Assembly (NCBI GenBank): GCA_019309115.1
Contig: JAFDGW010000013.1
Span: 47,744 to 111,743 of the forward strand
DNA: 64,000 nt
Source: Deltaproteobacteria bacterium
Lineage (GTDB): Bacteria; Desulfobacterota; Syntrophobacteria; Syntrophobacterales; Thermodesulforhabdaceae
Direction of reading: 5' to 3'
Shown here: piece after piece, positions 55,934 to 64,000 of the stretch
Layout of the letters: every line of letters starts with the position of its first letter
Numbering within the stretch: the stretch's first letter is position 1
The notes under the pieces: generated by a model
What the model was told of the DNA's origin: nothing
What the model saw: only the letters and a program-made list of their open reading frames with translations
Database searches by the model: none
Translations under genes and position numbers: made by a program

Positions 55934-58900
55934 GCACATATCAAGATAAAGCCATTCGTTTAGTCGAGTATCTTCAAAAAGTTGCTTCATTACGCAAGGT
56001 GGTGCGAGATATCATCAACTATGAGCGAGTCCTTTGGCTCTCTGATATTCCACAGGAAAAGGGCTGTTTCACGCAGGCATGGGGCCGAGATGAGGACTAT
56101 GATTCAGATATCTGGATTGAAGTTCAGACTCGACGAGAACCGGAGTTGCCAATTATACCACATCAATGTGAAGGCTGGATCGACAAATCGTCTTTGAGAA
56201 AAAAGAAAGATTTGCCGGAACTCCTACCCGAGAGAATGAGGGAGATCAAAAATCCTGAATGGGAGGAAGGAACTGATCAACCGGAATACATTTCGGTAAC
56301 TGAACGTCTGGAAGATTTTCCTGAAGTTTCCAAGGCATGGGATCGATATCTCGAAGAGCATTGGCTTCCTTGGGTTGAAGATCATAACGCTTGGGAGAAG
56401 GTCTACAAAGTTTATTCTGAACTCTTTGCTTTCCACCAGGAACAACTTCGGCTTGGTGAGGAATATGAACTAATTCTCGGGCTGGGACTGCTCATTTGGC
56501 AAACTCCTTCTGGCCAACGTGTTTGTCGACACCTAATTGTCGCTGATGCGGTTCTCGAATTTGAAGCGCGCCTGGGTAAGTTCACCGTTCGTCCTCATCC
56601 GGAGGGGGCAAAGCTTCGGCCTGAATTAGACATGCTGGATGTCGAGGAACAACCAATGCGGGCCGAGGAAACCGCAAAGATGTCATTGGCTAATGCAGGG
56701 GATGATCCTTGGGAAAAGGGATGTGTCGAGGGAATACTCAAAGCCTTGGTACATTCTATCGATCCGCAAGGCGAATATATTAATACTCTGGAAAAGGGCG
56801 AAATTCGTGCCTCAGCAAAACCAGTAGTTAAATATGCTCCGGCTTTAATCCTACGAAAGCGTTCTGCAAAGGGTCTTACAGAAACCTTAAAACGGATTAG
56901 GGAGCGAATCGAAAAGGGGGAGAACATCCCTGCCGAGTTTGCGGACCTTGCCGAAATCAAATCAAAAGATGACAAAGAGTACGGTGATGAACTGGAAGAG
57001 GAAAGCCGTGCATTCGACGGAGAGATCTTCTTCCCAAAGCCGTCGAACGAAGAACAACGCCGCATCGTAGAGAATCTTCGATCAGCGACTGGTGTTCTTG
57101 TGCAGGGACCTCCGGGTACGGGAAAGTCTCATACCATCGCAAATCTGATTTCCCATTTGCTTGCTACAGGACAGCGAACGCTCGTCACAGCCAAGACGCC
57201 GCGTGCGCTTCAGGTTCTTGAAAAAATGATTCCGCCTGAATTGCAGCCTCTTTGCATCAATCTCCTTGGTAGCGGTCCTGAAGAGCGCCGTTCTATGGAA
57301 TCCAGCGTTGGAGGCATACTCCGCAAGAATGAAGAATGGAACGAAGAGCGTGCCAAACAAGAGCAAAAAGAGCTCGAAGAATGTCTCCGAAAACTCCGGG
57401 AAGAGCAAGCCAGGCTCAATAGGCAACTCCAAGCTATCCGGGAATCCGAAACCCATATAGACTCCATTGCGGAGGGCAAATATCAAGGCACTGCAGCACG
57501 CATCGCTGAAGCCGTCAACCGCGACAGACCAAAATATGAGTGGTTCACCGATAAGGTACCATTAGACCAACCCTGTCCTCTTTCTACAGACGTGTTACAT
57601 CGTCTTCTTGGTCAACTTAGGTACTTCACAGCGGAAAGGCGCAAAGAATTACAACTTTTATTGCCCGACGGTGTTCCCTCTTCCGAGGAATTCACCAAAC
57701 TCGTTCAGGAAGAGAAACGGGCAACCGAGGAAGAACTTATTGCAGCAAAGGGTGCTGATGAAAAAACCGCGGCCTTATTGTTACGGAATGACCCCGAGAC
57801 AGTCGAGGCGATTGTTGATGCGCTCACCGACTTCATGGCTGCAAGAAAAAGATTGATGGCGTTGCCACATTCGTGGATGAAAGAGGCCCTTCGTGATGTA
57901 CTGGCTGGCGATCCGTCCATTTGGCAAGAACTTTACCGAGTCACGCAATTCGCTATTGAATCTATCGAATTGCTGGTGGAAAGAGCAGACAATTCGACCA
58001 TCGAGCTACCGGAAACTATTAATATTAACACATTATATGAAGACGCCCGCAAACTGAAAGAGCACATGGAGAATGGGGGGAAACTAGGCTGGGGACCGTT
58101 TCGGCCTAAAGCGGTGAAAGAGCGTCTATATGTAATCAAAAATGTGCGCCTCAATGGACGTCCTTGCTCTACTGTTGATGATTTCTCTGCGCTCTGCGAT
58201 GCATTGCATGTTCGAATAGAAGTTGAAAAGCTATGGGGATTCTGGGTAGGTAGGGCTAATAAAATTACAGGTCCTTATGCCTTGCAACTAACAGCACTCA
58301 AATCGATGTGCAAGGCTCTAGAAGAGGCTTTGTCGCTTGAAAATCTTATTGAGAAATGCCGTGAAGCTCTACGAGGCTGCACTATTATAAATGAACCTGA
58401 CTGGGCTGATGAAACTCAAATCAAAAAATTGATTGCTGCTTGCCAACTTGCAAAGGCTCGGTATAAGAGGCAGCTTGTTACCGAAAAAATACAAAGCATT
58501 GAGGAGCCAATATCATCTATTGCCGCTAAGCAGGAAGCGCATCCCGTTACGAGAAAATTGCTGAACGCTATTCGCGATCGCGATTTGGATGAGTTCGCGA
58601 AAGCATCGAGCAAGATTCGGGGGTTGATAAATGATCGTCATCGCCTTCAAAAAATGGGCGAATATCTTTCAAAGTTGAGCCAACTGCTACCAAATCTTAC
58701 AAATGACTTGATGCGAACCTGCGAGGAACCACATTGGAACGAGCGCCTGCAACGTATCAGGGATGCATGGTGTTGGGCACAGGCACGATATTGGATTGAA
58801 GAATATATCCAAAAAGACGACTTTCCCGCTCTTTCCAAACGCGCAAAACAGATTGAGGACGAGATCAACTCGACTATTGCGAAGCTCGCTTCACTTCATG

Positions 58901-60765
58901 CATGGGCATTTTGTTTCTCACGACTCAAAGAAGATCATCGTCGCCACATGGAAGCCTGGCAACAGTCTATGAGGCGACTTGGCAAAGGAACAGGAAAACA
59001 TGCGCTACGTCACAGGCGTGAGGCTCAATATCATCTCAACCAATGCCGCGAAGCTGTTCCTGCGTGGATAATGCCTCTACACCGTGTTTGGGACACGGTA
59101 GATCCAGCCCCAGGAATGTTTGACGTTGTCATTATTGATGAGGCTTCACAATGCGGACTTGAAGCACTCCCATTGTTTTATCTGGGCAAGAAGATAGTAA
59201 TTGTTGGAGACGACAAGCAAATCAGCCCGGAGGCTGTAGGATTGCCTCGCGATGCCGTGCATCGCTTGATGGAGGAGCTCCTTTACGATTACCGCTTCAA
59301 GTCGTCATTCGATGTTGAGAGCAGCCTGTTCGACCACGGAAAGCTTCGCTATGGGACACGGCGAATCACGCTGCGCGAGCACTTTCGATGTATGCCAGAG
59401 ATCATCCGATTCAGCAATGATCTTTGTTACACCGATACCCCGCTGATTCCGCTACGACAATACGGCCCTGATCGTTTACCTCCTCTCCAACGGGTTTTTG
59501 TTGAAGGTGGTTATGTAGAAGGAAGTAATAATCGCGTGAGAAACCTCCTAGAGGCGGAAGCTATCGTTGATAAAATTGTAGAATTGTGCACTGATAAACG
59601 TTACTCGGGAAAGACCATGGGAGTTGTAGTGTTGCAAGGTGACGTCCAAGCAAAACTCATTGAAAGTTTACTACTGGAGCGACTGGGGGCTGAAGAAATG
59701 GAGCGCCGGCGGCTTATTTGCGGAAATCCGTACAGTTTTCAGGGTGATGAACGCGATGTCATCTTTCTCTCTATGGTCGCAGCGCCAAATAAGAGGATAG
59801 GTCCGCTCGCCAAAGCGTCGGATGAAAGACGTTTCAATGTCGCTGCAAGTCGTGCCAAGGATCAGATGTGGTTATTTCATTCCGTGCAATTGGAAGATTT
59901 GAGCGAAAAAGATCTGCGCCGAAGACTGCTGGAATTTTTCATAAACACCAAGCCTCAACAGGTAGCAGGGATAAGCAAAGATGAGTTGGAACGCAAAGCA
60001 ACTCAGGATAATCGTAGCGTTGTAAAACCACCAGTCCCGTTTGAAAGTTGGTTTGAGGTAGATGTCGCTCTGGAATTGCTGAGAAAAGGATTTGTTGTTA
60101 CTCCGCAATTTGAGGTAGCAGGCAAAAGAATCGACTTGGTGGTTGAAGGAGGCCATGCACGCTTAGCAGTTGAGTGCGATGGTGATCACTGGCATGGGAT
60201 AGATCGCTACGAGGAGGATATGCAGCGCCAGCGTCAATTGGAGCGGTGTGGATGGGAATTCTTTCGTGTTCGAGAATCCGCTTTCTATGCGGATAAGGAT
60301 GCCGCACTTCGGGGTCTTTGGTCAATGCTTGAAGAGAGAGGCATTTTCCCAAGTAGCTACTTTGTAAATCCTTCCACCGATGATGCTGCGAACACGCAAG
60401 ATTCCATAAAGTTTGACAGTGATGAAGTAAATTTTGAAAGCGAGGATTGCTATCATAATCATAATGATGAGTTATCTAAAGATGGTGAAGGCTCACCACG
60501 GTCATCAGGCCGTCGGGCAGAAGATGTTACCGCGAGAGAAATTCAGAATGCTATCATTCGTGCACTATCAAAACGCCCAAACCAGTCTTGTACTGTGCAT
60601 TCTTTGACATCTCGTGTTCTCAAAGAGGTAGGTATATTGACACGTGGCAATCCTCGCAAGATTTTCGAGCGGAGGGTCATGAATGCGGTTCGAGTGCTTG
60701 AGGAGAGTGGGCGGGTGGAATTGTACAGAGCAAAAAACAAGCGAATCAGGCTCTTAAAGTCGTGA
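55930..60765 (+). CDS. Giant SF1 (UPF1/DNA2-like) helicase with C-terminal Vsr/MTES_1575-type nuclease
   Basis: About 1611 residues from GTG 55930 (GGGAGGG seven bases upstream; TTG 55915 is an alternative). Residues 1-370 form an uncharacterised N-terminal domain. Walker A is VQGPPGTGKSHTIANL (about 395), then about 650 helical, coiled-coil-rich residues separate it from Walker B VVIIDEASQCGLE (about 1075) and IVGDDKQISPE. Later motifs are LREHFRCMPEII, SFQGDERDVIFLS and RFNVAASRAKDQ. A nuclease domain follows at about 1375-1480: DVALELLRKGF, RIDLVVEGG, LAVECDGDHWHG and GWEFFRVRES, the Vsr/DUF559/MTES_1575 pattern with apparently intact acidic residues. The last 80 residues look like a winged helix. 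This is not a standard BREX type 3 gene but is translationally coupled to both neighbours. Confidence 0.85.
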   Translation: MSTYQDKAIRLVEYLQKVASLRKVVRDIINYERVLWLSDIPQEKGCFTQAWGRDEDYDSDIWIEVQTRREPELPIIPHQCEGWIDKSSLRKKKDLPELLPERMREIKNPEWEEGTDQPEYISVTERLEDFPEVSKAWDRYLEEHWLPWVEDHNAWEKVYKVYSELFAFHQEQLRLGEEYELILGLGLLIWQTPSGQRVCRHLIVADAVLEFEARLGKFTVRPHPEGAKLRPELDMLDVEEQPMRAEETAKMSLANAGDDPWEKGCVEGILKALVHSIDPQGEYINTLEKGEIRASAKPVVKYAPALILRKRSAKGLTETLKRIRERIEKGENIPAEFADLAEIKSKDDKEYGDELEEESRAFDGEIFFPKPSNEEQRRIVENLRSATGVLVQGPPGTGKSHTIANLISHLLATGQRTLVTAKTPRALQVLEKMIPPELQPLCINLLGSGPEERRSMESSVGGILRKNEEWNEERAKQEQKELEECLRKLREEQARLNRQLQAIRESETHIDSIAEGKYQGTAARIAEAVNRDRPKYEWFTDKVPLDQPCPLSTDVLHRLLGQLRYFTAERRKELQLLLPDGVPSSEEFTKLVQEEKRATEEELIAAKGADEKTAALLLRNDPETVEAIVDALTDFMAARKRLMALPHSWMKEALRDVLAGDPSIWQELYRVTQFAIESIELLVERADNSTIELPETININTLYEDARKLKEHMENGGKLGWGPFRPKAVKERLYVIKNVRLNGRPCSTVDDFSALCDALHVRIEVEKLWGFWVGRANKITGPYALQLTALKSMCKALEEALSLENLIEKCREALRGCTIINEPDWADETQIKKLIAACQLAKARYKRQLVTEKIQSIEEPISSIAAKQEAHPVTRKLLNAIRDRDLDEFAKASSKIRGLINDRHRLQKMGEYLSKLSQLLPNLTNDLMRTCEEPHWNERLQRIRDAWCWAQARYWIEEYIQKDDFPALSKRAKQIEDEINSTIAKLASLHAWAFCFSRLKEDHRRHMEAWQQSMRRLGKGTGKHALRHRREAQYHLNQCREAVPAWIMPLHRVWDTVDPAPGMFDVVIIDEASQCGLEALPLFYLGKKIVIVGDDKQISPEAVGLPRDAVHRLMEELLYDYRFKSSFDVESSLFDHGKLRYGTRRITLREHFRCMPEIIRFSNDLCYTDTPLIPLRQYGPDRLPPLQRVFVEGGYVEGSNNRVRNLLEAEAIVDKIVELCTDKRYSGKTMGVVVLQGDVQAKLIESLLLERLGAEEMERRRLICGNPYSFQGDERDVIFLSMVAAPNKRIGPLAKASDERRFNVAASRAKDQMWLFHSVQLEDLSEKDLRRRLLEFFINTKPQQVAGISKDELERKATQDNRSVVKPPVPFESWFEVDVALELLRKGFVVTPQFEVAGKRIDLVVEGGHARLAVECDGDHWHGIDRYEEDMQRQRQLERCGWEFFRVRESAFYADKDAALRGLWSMLEERGIFPSSYFVNPSTDDAANTQDSIKFDSDEVNFESEDCYHNHNDELSKDGEGSPRSSGRRAEDVTAREIQNAIIRALSKRPNQSCTVHSLTSRVLKEVGILTRGNPRKIFERRVMNAVRVLEESGRVELYRAKNKRIRLLKS

Positions 60766-62804
60766 AAATGCATCACACACCTCGCACTTTGCACTCCGCA
60801 AAATCATGGCGAAGTCTGATTCTACAGGAATTCACTCCCGGAGTTGCCCGGCTTACCCTGGTAGCAGATCCGGATGGCCTGCTCCTGGAAGAAGGTGTAC
60901 TCGAAGGGATCCGGGAGCGGGGCTTTGAGTTAATCCCGTTTGAGGATCCTGTTGCCTTTCGCTATGTCTATGAATCCAGGTTCCGCTCCCGCTGGGATCG
61001 TGGCGAGGATACCGATGTCGTGGTGGTGCTCAGATCGGCCTCACAAGATCTCGATACCTTGCCCTACGACTTGCTGCAGGCTGGCCGCAAGCTCTCGTTC
61101 TCCTTAAGCGATCTCTTCCCGAATCTCAGCTATCCCGTAATCGCGGCGATTGACCGCTCTGATCTTGACGCTTTATTCGATGCACAATTGAGATACGCGC
61201 CAGGGCAGCTCGGCGACAATGCTACGAAGGATTTCGTCCTTCGTCATGTGTTCGGGATAGCACCGGAACTCATAAAACAGCCATCGGACCTGTTACGAAT
61301 TTTACTACGCCGTCATTACAGCGGGCAACGAATCCCTGCCATCCTTGATGAGCGCTTCATCCAGGTAATTCGTCAAAACAGCCTTTTCGAAGACTGGCCT
61401 CTGGAATCCATCATTCCTGATGCGCAAGCATTCTTTGCGTTTCTGCAGGAACGCTGGCCGGTGTTTCTCGACCGCTTCGCGGCCGAAATGCCAAGTGCTG
61501 AGTGCGAGGTGCGCGACCAAACAACGCACTACTCAATATGCACACCGCACTATCTGCCGTTTGACCACCCAGATGTCCGCATTTATGTAGACAACCTTTT
61601 CCTTGAGGGCTTGCTCCAGCCGGTTCTTCACGAGCAAGCGCAAGCACTCGCCAAGACCTGGGTGGCTTACGGCATCAAAGTTACACCTGAGGAGAATCGT
61701 CGCCGTCGGATTGAGGGGCTGCTGGATTCCATTGAGAATACGATCCCCATGGTGGAGGCGCGTCATGGGGAGTGGCTCCATTTCGCATACCGGTGGGCAG
61801 AACTCGTCGCCCTGGAGCTGGAGCCGGACACCATCCTGCCGGAAGAATACGGAGAACGCCTGAAGATGTTGAGGTCCCGTATCGATTCCGCGATCACCGG
61901 TTGGGTGGTGAAGCGCTACGCAAGCCTGATCAATCTTCCACCAGCGCCGCCGGTGATGCTGCATCACATCCCTCGGTACCTCGCCCGAAGCCTTGTGGAC
62001 GACCGTCGTACGAAGATAGCATATCTCATGGTGGACGGCCTCGCCCTGGACCAATGGATCGCCCTGCGCAAGGTGCTAAAGGAGATGGATCCAAAACTGC
62101 GGTTTCGTGAGAATGCCGTTTTCGTCTGGATTCCCACCATCACCTCGGTTTGCCGGCAGGCCGCCTTTGCCGGCAAGCCGCCGATCTACTTCCCGGCGAG
62201 CATCCACACCACAGACAAGGAGCCAGACCTCTGGACGCAATTCTGGGTCGATCAGGGGCTTAGCGCGAATGAGGTGGCTTACGCTAAGGGGCTAGGCGAT
62301 GGGGGCATGAATGAGGTCTCCGAGTGTCTCTACCGGCCCAGGCTACGTGTTATCGGACTGGTCATCGACAAGGTCGACCGGATTATGCACGGCATGGAGC
62401 TGGGAACGGCGGGAATGCACAACCAGGTTCGACAATGGGCCAGGCAGGGTTTCATAAGGAACCTTCTTGATCTGCTCCACGAAAACGGTTTTCAGGTCTA
62501 CCTTGTCTCGGATCACGGTAACATCGAGGCGAGAGGCGTGGGACGGCCTCGTGAGGGAGCGGTTGCGGACTTACGTGGCGAGCGCGTGCGCGTCTACTCC
62601 GATCCGAGGCTCATGGCTCAAGTCAAAGAGCAATTCCCAGAGTCCTTGGAGTGGCCGCCGATCGGTCTCCCGGAGGACTATCTCGCGCTAATTGCGCCAC
62701 CCCGGGCTGCTTTCGTGCGGATAGGTGAAACTATTGTCGGTCATGGCGGCATTAGTGTCGAGGAACTGCTTGTCCCTCTTGTCCAGATCGACAGGAGGGA
62801 CTAA
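60762..62804 (+). CDS. pglZ: BREX phosphatase-like protein PglZ
   Basis: A 680-residue PglZ-domain protein (alkaline phosphatase superfamily). Metal-site motifs are YLMVDGLALDQW (about 425), LVSDHGNIEARG (about 583) and VGHGGISVEELLVP near the C-terminus. PglZ is the only gene shared by all BREX types. GTG 60762 overlaps the helicase stop; ATG 60768 is an alternative. The first residues (HHTPRTLHSA) are encoded by a heptamer array and replace the usual start, and homology begins at SWRSLILQEFTP. A second, inverted-type array encodes AECEVRDQTTHYSICTPHY near 245-265. Confidence 0.9.
   Translation: MKMHHTPRTLHSAKSWRSLILQEFTPGVARLTLVADPDGLLLEEGVLEGIRERGFELIPFEDPVAFRYVYESRFRSRWDRGEDTDVVVVLRSASQDLDTLPYDLLQAGRKLSFSLSDLFPNLSYPVIAAIDRSDLDALFDAQLRYAPGQLGDNATKDFVLRHVFGIAPELIKQPSDLLRILLRRHYSGQRIPAILDERFIQVIRQNSLFEDWPLESIIPDAQAFFAFLQERWPVFLDRFAAEMPSAECEVRDQTTHYSICTPHYLPFDHPDVRIYVDNLFLEGLLQPVLHEQAQALAKTWVAYGIKVTPEENRRRRIEGLLDSIENTIPMVEARHGEWLHFAYRWAELVALELEPDTILPEEYGERLKMLRSRIDSAITGWVVKRYASLINLPPAPPVMLHHIPRYLARSLVDDRRTKIAYLMVDGLALDQWIALRKVLKEMDPKLRFRENAVFVWIPTITSVCRQAAFAGKPPIYFPASIHTTDKEPDLWTQFWVDQGLSANEVAYAKGLGDGGMNEVSECLYRPRLRVIGLVIDKVDRIMHGMELGTAGMHNQVRQWARQGFIRNLLDLLHENGFQVYLVSDHGNIEARGVGRPREGAVADLRGERVRVYSDPRLMAQVKEQFPESLEWPPIGLPEDYLALIAPPRAAFVRIGETIVGHGGISVEELLVPLVQIDRRD
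60770..60804 (+). repeat. Heptamer array at the pglZ start, 5 units
   Basis: Five 7-bp units beginning GCA or ACA (GCATCAC, ACACCTC, GCACTTT, GCACTCC, GCAAAAT) start within the start codon ATG 60768 and run into the conserved PglZ sequence. Confidence 0.65.
61494..61553 (+). repeat. Inverted pair of heptamer arrays in pglZ
   Basis: Three units of AGTGCGA type (61494-61514) and, after 11 nt, four units of GCACTAC type (61526-61553). The two sets are approximate reverse complements. The insert is read through in frame between FAAEMP and YLPFDHPDV. Confidence 0.65.
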
Positions 62805-63595
62805 TGACTTCACGGTCTAATCGCAACAAGCGACTCTACCAGATTGGACTCGATCGCTCTGTTCGTTTGAAATGGCTGGAAAAGACCGCGAATTTCCTCC
62901 TGGCGGGGAACAATGCGCCTGCTGTGAAGGCGTTGTTACAAGAAGACCTCCAGGGAGCATTTCGCTCCAGCAACACGAAGATACGCGGCTCGCTGGACAA
63001 GACGATCACTATCCTGATGAAGATCTGGGTCCGCCCTCCGAGTGACCTTCATCCCCTTCGGTGCGACGGCTTGAGGCTTCTTGCGAGCCTGCCGCGCGAG
63101 AACCACATTGCGATCCACTGGGGTATGACTATGGCGGTTTATCCATTCTGGGGGGCCGTAGCGGCTCATGTGGGGCGGTTGCTTCGGCTCCAAGGATCGG
63201 TCACACATGCTCAAGTTCGGCGTAGGATCATGGAACAATACGGTCAAAGGTCCACCGTAAAATTTGCCGTTAGCCGGCTCCTTCGATCAATGGTGGATTG
63301 GGGCGTACTGAAGGACTCTCCGGTGCACGGCGCGCGACGCTCAGGTGGTACGTATGTACCTGGGTTTTCACTCGTCATAGATAAGGTGGAGCTTATCGCC
63401 TGGTTGACCGAGGCCTTTTTGCACGCACACCCCAACGGTTCGGTAGCCTTGAGAACGGTCCTGGATTCGCCGAGCCTGTTCCCGTTTCGCCTTATGTCTG
63501 TTTCCGCAGCGCAGCTGGCTGCAGTCTCCAGGCGGCTCGACGTGCTGCGACACGGCCTTGACCAGGAGATGATCATGCTTACGGAGAAACCATGA
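62804..63595 (+). CDS. BREX type 3 accessory protein in the BrxA position
   Basis: A 263-residue protein overlapping the pglZ stop (TAATG). It has a helical first half, HWGMTMAVYPFWGAVAAHVGRLL near 105-127 and a winged-helix-like VRRRIMEQYGQRSTVKFAVSRLLRSMVDWGVL (about 138-169). BREX type 3 loci usually end with brxA (DUF1819), a helical DNA-binding protein; this gene has the same place and a similar helical/winged-helix look, but I cannot confirm it is DUF1819, so no symbol is given. Confidence 0.6.
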   Translation: MTSRSNRNKRLYQIGLDRSVRLKWLEKTANFLLAGNNAPAVKALLQEDLQGAFRSSNTKIRGSLDKTITILMKIWVRPPSDLHPLRCDGLRLLASLPRENHIAIHWGMTMAVYPFWGAVAAHVGRLLRLQGSVTHAQVRRRIMEQYGQRSTVKFAVSRLLRSMVDWGVLKDSPVHGARRSGGTYVPGFSLVIDKVELIAWLTEAFLHAHPNGSVALRTVLDSPSLFPFRLMSVSAAQLAAVSRRLDVLRHGLDQEMIMLTEKP

Positions 63596-63879
63596 GGCTG
63601 TGGTCGCTCCACCCACAATACCTTGATGCCAGGGGGCTGATGGCTTTCTGGCGAGAGGGGCTGTTGGCCAAAGCCGTTCTTGAAGGGAAGACAAAAGGCT
63701 ACACAACCCACCTGCAGCTTCTGCGGTTTCGGAAGCAGGACAGACCGCTGGATGCCATCAACGTGTATTTGCAGGCGGTTCTTCAAGAAACGCAAAGGCG
63801 CAGCTACCGGTTTGACTCGAACAAAATCAACCTGAAGGCTACACACCCGAAGATTCTGGTAATACCAATACTGGTTTAA
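63592..63879 (+). pseudogene. Pyrimidine-dimer DNA glycosylase, C-terminally truncated
   Basis: The 95-residue frame starts MRLWSLHPQYLDARGLMAFWREGLLAKAVLEG and continues TTHLQLLRFR, matching the N-terminal part of the T4 endonuclease V-like (Pyr_excise) family. These enzymes run to about 140-155 residues. Similarity ends near YRFDSNKI (about 80) and the last residues (KATHPKILVIPILV) are unrelated, so the C-terminal third is lost. ATGA couples it to the preceding gene. The 121 bases after it are A+T-rich with no recognisable feature and probably mark the right boundary of the island. Confidence 0.7.
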
Positions 63880-64000
63880 AATTATCTCCTGGATCCGTGA
63901 ACAAATATAAGTAAATTGTTGACAGAATGAAAGATATTTTTTAGAAAAAGTATGCAATTTCGAGGGTTTAGGTTTTACAGATATAAACCGCTGATTTTTC

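Noticed and set aside
50737..61553. Heptamer arrays considered as CRISPR-like arrays
   Set aside because: Units are 7 bp and contiguous with no spacers; no cas genes are nearby.
47453..62804. Locus read as DISARM instead of BREX
   Set aside because: The SNF2 helicase and methyltransferase are compatible with DISARM, but brxF, brxC and pglZ are present and no drmB (DUF1998) gene is seen.
63919..63947. Promoter-like TTGACA near the window end
   Set aside because: The matching -10 (TAGAAA) is poor and the downstream gene is outside the window, so it cannot be judged.

Overview
The window looks like the chromosome of an anaerobic, flagellated deltaproteobacterium (Desulfobacterota, sulfate-reducer or syntroph type). 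This is inferred from gene content: a HcyBio/DUF39 homocysteine protein, a Re-citrate-synthase-like enzyme, a DVU0524-type FlgM partner, MucR, an F-type chemotaxis operon with CheZ, and LarE. No rRNA, tRNA or CRISPR array was recognised.

Layout. 1-9.05 kb: the 3' part of secA, argJ, a sulfur-related trio (hcyBio, larE, a second PP-loop enzyme), a zinc-ribbon protein, a VWA-OmpA protein and two small exported proteins. 9.15-17.2 kb: a decayed tnpB fragment, then cheR-cheD-cheY-cheX-cheD2-cheB-cheY-cheA-cheZ. 17.3-22 kb: an MCP and a diguanylate cyclase on the minus strand, then a DVU0524-like gene and flgM. 22-30 kb: cutA on the plus strand, and the minus-strand run hisS-aspS-(citrate/homocitrate synthase with a Cache domain)-rlpA-hisD. 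30-42.3 kb: a flagellar rod/hook protein, mucR, ilvE, a DtxR regulator, a zinc phospholipase-C-like protein, tkt-mrp-moaA on the minus strand, then fbp, tsaD and an exported asparaginase.

42.3-63.9 kb is a defence island. A gene-poor stretch with decayed reading frames and a regulator gene broken by two nonsense codons precedes a complete BREX type 3 locus: brxF, brxC, pglXI, brxHII, pglZ and a gene in the brxA position. Most genes overlap or nearly abut, which suggests one operon. Extra genes are interleaved: an ATPase plus putative PD-(D/E)XK nuclease pair, a shortened S23-type four-helix-bundle gene, and a very large SF1 helicase with a C-terminal Vsr-like nuclease domain. A truncated pyrimidine-dimer glycosylase gene closes the run.

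The most unusual feature is how many small repeats sit inside the BREX coding sequences without breaking them. pglX carries an in-frame REP-associated tyrosine transposase (RAYT) domain flanked by two inverted REP hairpins, plus two solo REP hairpins. The four hairpins share a fixed loop and 5' tetranucleotide and have covarying stems. pglX, brxHII and pglZ also carry in-frame arrays of 7-bp tandem units, and the S23-type gene lies between two such arrays in opposite orientation. A heptamer array of the same design lies between argJ and hcyBio, so heptamer arrays are a feature of the host genome and not only of the island.
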